NCBI RefSeq assembly: GCF_000169155.1
Contig: NZ_AAWL01000001.1
Span: 140,001 to 204,000, forward strand
Source: Thermosinus carboxydivorans Nor1
Lineage (GTDB): Bacteria; Bacillota; Negativicutes; Sporomusales; Thermosinaceae
Direction of reading: 5' to 3'
Length of the DNA: 64,000 nucleotides
Numbering within the stretch: position 1 is the first letter of the stretch; each line of letters starts with the position of its first letter. Both the position numbers and the translations under genes were made by a program. The notes under the pieces are model-generated. The model made no database searches and had not been told where the DNA came from. It saw only the letters and a list, made by a program, of their open reading frames with translations. Positions 60,647 to 64,000 of the stretch are shown piece by piece.

Positions 60647-61645
60647 TCATCTGATATAAATCGGCTGGTAAATGTCCGGGTCTTCGTTTTCGATCGCCTG
60701 GCTGAGCAATTTGGCTTGGCGGGCAAGCAATTGGCGGAATGTCAGTTCTTTGCCGCCATATTTGTTTAGGCGCGTCATGCGCTTTTCATAGGCGGCGATA
60801 AATTCGGCCGATGCTTCACGATTTAGGTATACACCGCCGTTTTTATCAGGAGGCAGAAAGTCAAGCGGCTGGATTTCCCGGCGGTGGATAAGCGACATAA
60901 CTAGTGAATCGATTATCGAAGGGCGCCATTCTTCCATTAGGTCGGAAACAAGCGTAGGATGTCCTTGACGGTCTTTGTGCAAAAAACCGGCATATGGATG
61001 CAGGCCTGCATTTTGGACAATGGTGTAAAAATCATACATTAACAGGGTATAACCAAAACTTAATAACGAATTAAAAGGGTCTTTCGGTGGCTGTTTGTTT
61101 CGTCCTTTAAAGGCAAAATCGTCGGGCACCAAACAGGCCAAAGCGGTGAAATAATGCCGTGCGGCGCTGCCTTCTAATCCTAATAGGGTTTCAATTTTGT
61201 CTACATTAGGGATTTTCTCCGCAATTATGCCCATCGCGTGAATATGGTCGGCAACTTCGGGGCTATTGGCCGTCCGTTGATACCGGCGCAGAATGGTCAT
61301 GCAGTTGGCAATTTTGGCGTCTATTATCGCTTGGGCAATTTTAAGGCAAAAATCGGGACGATCGCCCATGCGAATTTGCTGGCGGTGCAGAAAGATATCG
61401 ATGTGGCGTGTCGATTCGAGCCGACCATAGAACTCACCCGTTTTTGACAACCAGGTTAGGGTGATGCCCCGCTTTAAAAACTCCGTGATTGTTTTGGCCG
61501 ATACTTGAATGCTACCGAATAATACGACATTGTCTAAAAGTTCTAGCGGTATTTCGCGCAAGATGGTATCGCCTTTACAGACAAGAAAGCGCCCGGCGTT
61601 TTTTTGAATATGGCTGCCGGCGTCCGTTACGTATAATGTACGCAC
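60647..61645 (-). CDS. cas1: CRISPR-associated endonuclease Cas1
   Basis: This 332-aa integrase of the Cas1-Cas2 complex inserts new spacers. The N-terminal beta domain is RTLYVTDAGSHIQKNAGRFL. The catalytic site has Glu in LLGLEGSAARHYF (about residue 158), His in AGLHPYAGFLH (about 223) and Asp/Glu in VSDLMEEWRPSI (about 237). KYGGKELTFRQLLARQAKLL near the C-terminus is usual. Its start is 19 nt after the cas2 stop. The subtype cannot be fixed without the interference genes. Confidence 0.96.
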   Translation of the reverse strand: MRTLYVTDAGSHIQKNAGRFLVCKGDTILREIPLELLDNVVLFGSIQVSAKTITEFLKRGITLTWLSKTGEFYGRLESTRHIDIFLHRQQIRMGDRPDFCLKIAQAIIDAKIANCMTILRRYQRTANSPEVADHIHAMGIIAEKIPNVDKIETLLGLEGSAARHYFTALACLVPDDFAFKGRNKQPPKDPFNSLLSFGYTLLMYDFYTIVQNAGLHPYAGFLHKDRQGHPTLVSDLMEEWRPSIIDSLVMSLIHRREIQPLDFLPPDKNGGVYLNREASAEFIAAYEKRMTRLNKYGGKELTFRQLLARQAKLLSQAIENEDPDIYQPIYIR

Positions 61646-61664
61646 GACATTTATGCCTCGCTTC

Positions 61665-62000
61665 TCAGATAATTATCGAAGAGCAATCATCGACAATCGT
61701 TTCGCTACCCCAGGAAAGTACGGCCATTTTCCCGCTTAATAGGTAAATGCGCAAAGAATCTTCCGCATGGTCAATTAGGCGCGGGGCAATTTTAACCAAC
61801 CGGTCATAGCGGCGGCGATCAAGCATACATTCAAAAGCGGATTTTTGCACGCGAAAACCAAATGCTTCAAGCAATTTTGCCATTTTGCGGCGACGTTTGT
61901 CGTCAATTATGTCGTAAATTACCAAAACAAAATACTTGTGTGACGTTACCATCTCTGGCGGCAAGGCATCGTCGTCAAGCTCAAGCCAAACTTTCCCCAT
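61665..62000 (-). CDS. cas2: CRISPR-associated protein Cas2
   Basis: This 111-aa ferredoxin-fold protein has the core KYFVLVIYDIIDDKRRRKMAKL, with the conserved Asp after the first strand. It continues with FGFRVQKSAFECMLDRRRYDRL and SLRIYLLSG. With ATG 62000 it carries 16-17 extra N-terminal residues (GKVWLELDDDALPPE) before the usual Cas2 start; ATG 61952 is the shorter alternative but lacks an RBS, whereas GGTGG precedes 62000. It lies 9 nt after the CARF gene and forms one operon with cas1. Confidence 0.93.
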   Translation of the reverse strand: MGKVWLELDDDALPPEMVTSHKYFVLVIYDIIDDKRRRKMAKLLEAFGFRVQKSAFECMLDRRRYDRLVKIAPRLIDHAEDSLRIYLLSGKMAVLSWGSETIVDDCSSIII

Positions 62001-62009
62001 ATGCCACCG

Positions 62010-63311
62010 CTACCACACGCATTTGAGTTGGTCGTTTAAATCAAGCCACCCGGACAGACCGTTTTTGACTTTTTGCACCTCGTCGCATTCAGAGATAAAT
62101 GGCCAAATTGCGTCTTTTACATATTTATAATCGGTTTGCGTGAGCGGGTTGATGCCGTGGGCCAAAAAGCTGTAGTTGCGTTTTTGGAGGGCTTCAAGAA
62201 CTTTTCCCTTGTGTTTTAGCCATGTTTGGCCTACTGGGTCGCCTAGTTTTGCCAGTAATTCATAGTCTTCGACAAGGCCAATCTGGATTTCTCCTTTGGC
62301 ATTGCGGCGAGCTTCGTAATCCGGGCGGATAGGCTCCGGCAACTTGGCTGTGTCGAGGTTTGAGCTATTGAGGCCTTTGGCCAGCAGGCAAAATTGGGCA
62401 TACATCTCGAGTGCGCGGTAGATGCGGGCAATGGCATCGTCATAGCTGCCCCGGGCTGCACGGCGTTCGGCATTGGCAAGGACGTCGTACACAAGGACGT
62501 AACCGGGGAATTTGCCTGAGGTTGGCGAGCTATACCATTGCAATCCGCGCCATGCGGTGCTGAGTTTGATAATTAACGGCTGAATTTTTCCATCATTACC
62601 AAACGGCTTCAAATATTCGTACGCCTTATCATAGATAAACGTATCCCAATATCCAAAGCCGCGGCAAAGATTGCGCAGGCGGTTAAAATCGGGCACTTCA
62701 TCGTCCAGGCCGTCATGACAAAGTTCGTCCAAAAGGTTGATCGCGGCCGGATAGTTCCATTCACGGGCCATAGCCAAAGCTTGCCTGGATTGGCGGAAGG
62801 CAACGGCTTTGTTGTTGACGCGCCTGCAAACCTGTTCACCATCGCGGATTTTGATGAGGTCTTTGCGGGGGCCTGCTACCAGGCTGATGACGATGTCTTT
62901 ATATTCGACCGCGGCAAGCAGCAGGCCGGCACTCATCGATTTAGTGCCGCCGGTATAATCGGCGATGACGCGCCAGCCGTTATGCTGGAACTTTTCGATC
63001 AGATCACAGGCTTTCTTATAGGTGTCAAAAGGCTTATCGGCCTCAACGACCAATGTTTCAAATCGGTCGTTGCTTAAGCCGAGCGCACTGGCCAGGGCTT
63101 TGTTGGTAGTAGTTTCGGTATGACCACATTTTGGACATTTGCGCGGCGGCTGGGTAGTGTCTTTGTAAATACTGTCATAGCTGCCTTCGTCGCCGTCTTT
63201 TCGTGCGGTGCAGAGAAAAACGATATAATCCGGCTGATGCTTGGTCACGGAGTCGATGATCGGTTGCGGTGAGCCGCCGACGGTGATAAGCAAAACTTTT
63301 TTCATCTGCAT
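62010..63311 (-). CDS. CARF-domain CRISPR effector, TIGR02710 (Cas02710)-like, probable HEPN ribonuclease
   Basis: This 433-aa protein has the CARF start KKVLLITVGGSPQPIIDSV, a Cys-rich insert KCPKCGHTET (about residues 68-77), and the second CARF motif VIADYTGGTKSMSAGLLLAA (about 125-145). The C-terminal helical domain ends with RNYSFLAHGI, an R-x6-H that fits the HEPN ribonuclease motif. Such proteins are activated by cyclic oligoadenylates made by type III complexes. ATG 63311 is selected because AAGGAG is 7 nt upstream. It lies 14 nt after the DUF1887 gene. Confidence 0.85.
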   Translation of the reverse strand: MQMKKVLLITVGGSPQPIIDSVTKHQPDYIVFLCTARKDGDEGSYDSIYKDTTQPPRKCPKCGHTETTTNKALASALGLSNDRFETLVVEADKPFDTYKKACDLIEKFQHNGWRVIADYTGGTKSMSAGLLLAAVEYKDIVISLVAGPRKDLIKIRDGEQVCRRVNNKAVAFRQSRQALAMAREWNYPAAINLLDELCHDGLDDEVPDFNRLRNLCRGFGYWDTFIYDKAYEYLKPFGNDGKIQPLIIKLSTAWRGLQWYSSPTSGKFPGYVLVYDVLANAERRAARGSYDDAIARIYRALEMYAQFCLLAKGLNSSNLDTAKLPEPIRPDYEARRNAKGEIQIGLVEDYELLAKLGDPVGQTWLKHKGKVLEALQKRNYSFLAHGINPLTQTDYKYVKDAIWPFISECDEVQKVKNGLSGWLDLNDQLKCVW

Positions 63312-63325
63312 TTCCACGCTCCTTG

Positions 63326-64000
63326 TTAAAGCATGCAGGCCACACGCCAAGCCAGGTCCTTCAAATCCTCGCGGCAGATAAGTTCAATCCGCGCATTTTG
63401 CAGGCGCTGGCGAAAAATCGGCGGGATTTCGTCCTGGCGCCGATGGGTGACGATGGCGATGCGGGCGAAATAGCCGGCGGTTTTATGGGCGACCGATTCC
63501 AATTTGGGAATTTGCTCGGCGGTGTTGCTAAACAGGCTTTTGGAATAGCCGGCCTTGCATTCCAGAAACAGCATTTTGCCGTATTCATTAATGAGCACAT
63601 CGACTTCGTTGGCCTTGACGTGGCCGATATCCCCGCCTTGGGCCGCGATTTCGGCGTAGACGTCATAATCGTACAAAGCGACGTTTTTGCGAACCTCCTG
63701 AAACCGGCCGCTTATCTTGGGGTAAATGTATTCTTCCAGCCAACTGCCATGCTGCAAAAATTTCAATAGGGCGTCCGATTGCATGCGGATGGATACCGTT
63801 TGGCCGACGCGACGGTAATCAAGCCAGCCGAGGGCTTTGAGATAGGACAATACCGTGCTTATCGCGGGCCAAAGATTGCCATGGCTGTTGTGCGGCGTCG
63901 CCAAATCTTTTTGGAAGTGAATTTCGCCCGTGGGGGCAGCAGTATATTTGTGTTTAAATTCGCTTGTATTGAACCAAGTGAAAAAATCGCACCAGGCTTG
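63326..64000 (-). CDS. DUF1887-family CARF nuclease (Can2/Card1-like), 5' end outside the window
   Basis: The frame is open from the stop at 63326 to the window edge, so at least 224 C-terminal residues are present; the TTG at 63904 is not a convincing start. GSWLEEYIYPKI and the PD-(D/E)xK core NEVDVLINEYGKMLFLECKAG (Asp, then Glu-x-Lys) identify the nuclease domain of the DUF1887 family. The CARF domain should lie upstream. Can2/Card1 proteins cut nucleic acid when bound to cyclic tetra-adenylate. It heads the operon that continues into the TIGR02710-like gene, cas2 and cas1. Confidence 0.87.
   Translation of the reverse strand, partial: QAWCDFFTWFNTSEFKHKYTAAPTGEIHFQKDLATPHNSHGNLWPAISTVLSYLKALGWLDYRRVGQTVSIRMQSDALLKFLQHGSWLEEYIYPKISGRFQEVRKNVALYDYDVYAEIAAQGGDIGHVKANEVDVLINEYGKMLFLECKAGYSKSLFSNTAEQIPKLESVAHKTAGYFARIAIVTHRRQDEIPPIFRQRLQNARIELICREDLKDLAWRVACML

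Overview
The window looks like a chromosomal segment of an anaerobic Firmicute, most likely a Negativicute close to Sporomusaceae. This is inferred from moderately GC-rich coding sequence, strong AGGAGG-type ribosome binding sites, TRAP and TctCBA solute transporters, ferredoxin-linked 2-oxoacid oxidation (IorAB), rubrerythrin/rubredoxin genes and a 3D-domain cell-wall protein. It was not tested by any search.

Layout. (1) 1-1.3 kb is the 3' part of a 23S rRNA gene, then 5S rRNA and a terminator. (2) 1.4-9.5 kb holds a secreted 3D-domain protein, then a TRAP transporter in which two near-identical substrate-binding genes flank dctQ-dctM, followed by a YesM-type histidine kinase and an AraC-type response regulator; a 15-copy GTATGAG heptamer array follows. 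(3) 9.6-23.1 kb is a hexuronate-catabolism block: ROK regulator, a creatinase-fold protein lacking most metal ligands, an IolB/KduI-type isomerase, UxaB, UxaA, UxaE, a UxuB-like SDR, TctCBA and a 2-keto-3-deoxy-sugar-acid kinase. A structured leader RNA precedes tctC. (4) 23.4-35 kb is an IclR regulator with three operator-like sites, then a ten-gene sugar/hydroxy-acid operon: split UxaA, HpcH aldolase, LarA-like protein, IlvD/Edd dehydratase, GlcD-type flavoprotein, IorA, IorB, acyl-CoA dehydrogenase.

(5) 35.1-43.9 kb is a visibly A+T-richer block: ACS-family transporter, 2-hydroxyacid dehydrogenase, class II aldolase, FGGY kinase, GntP permease, RpiR regulator and uracil phosphoribosyltransferase. 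It has the look of acquired DNA and is closed by (6), a three-gene insertion element (43.98-47.15 kb) with 20-bp perfect inverted ends. (7) 47.3-54.1 kb has a 1066-aa MalT/BTAD-type regulator, an alpha/beta hydrolase, an MFS carrier and an amidohydrolase. (8) 54.0-58 kb has a HAD phosphatase, motA-motB, and a rubrerythrin-like protein beside a protein with two rubredoxin domains and a flavin-reductase domain. (9) 58.4-64 kb is a CRISPR array (27 repeats, 26 spacers) read on the minus strand, with its leader next to cas1-cas2, then a CARF-HEPN (TIGR02710-like) protein and the C-terminal part of a DUF1887 (Can2/Card1-like) nuclease that runs off the window.

How it works together: most of the window is devoted to import and breakdown of sugar acids and hydroxy acids, with several dedicated carriers (TRAP, TctCBA, ACS, GntP, MFS) each next to its own regulator. 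The right end is adaptive immunity with two putative cyclic-oligoadenylate-responsive effectors, which implies a type III interference complex outside the window.
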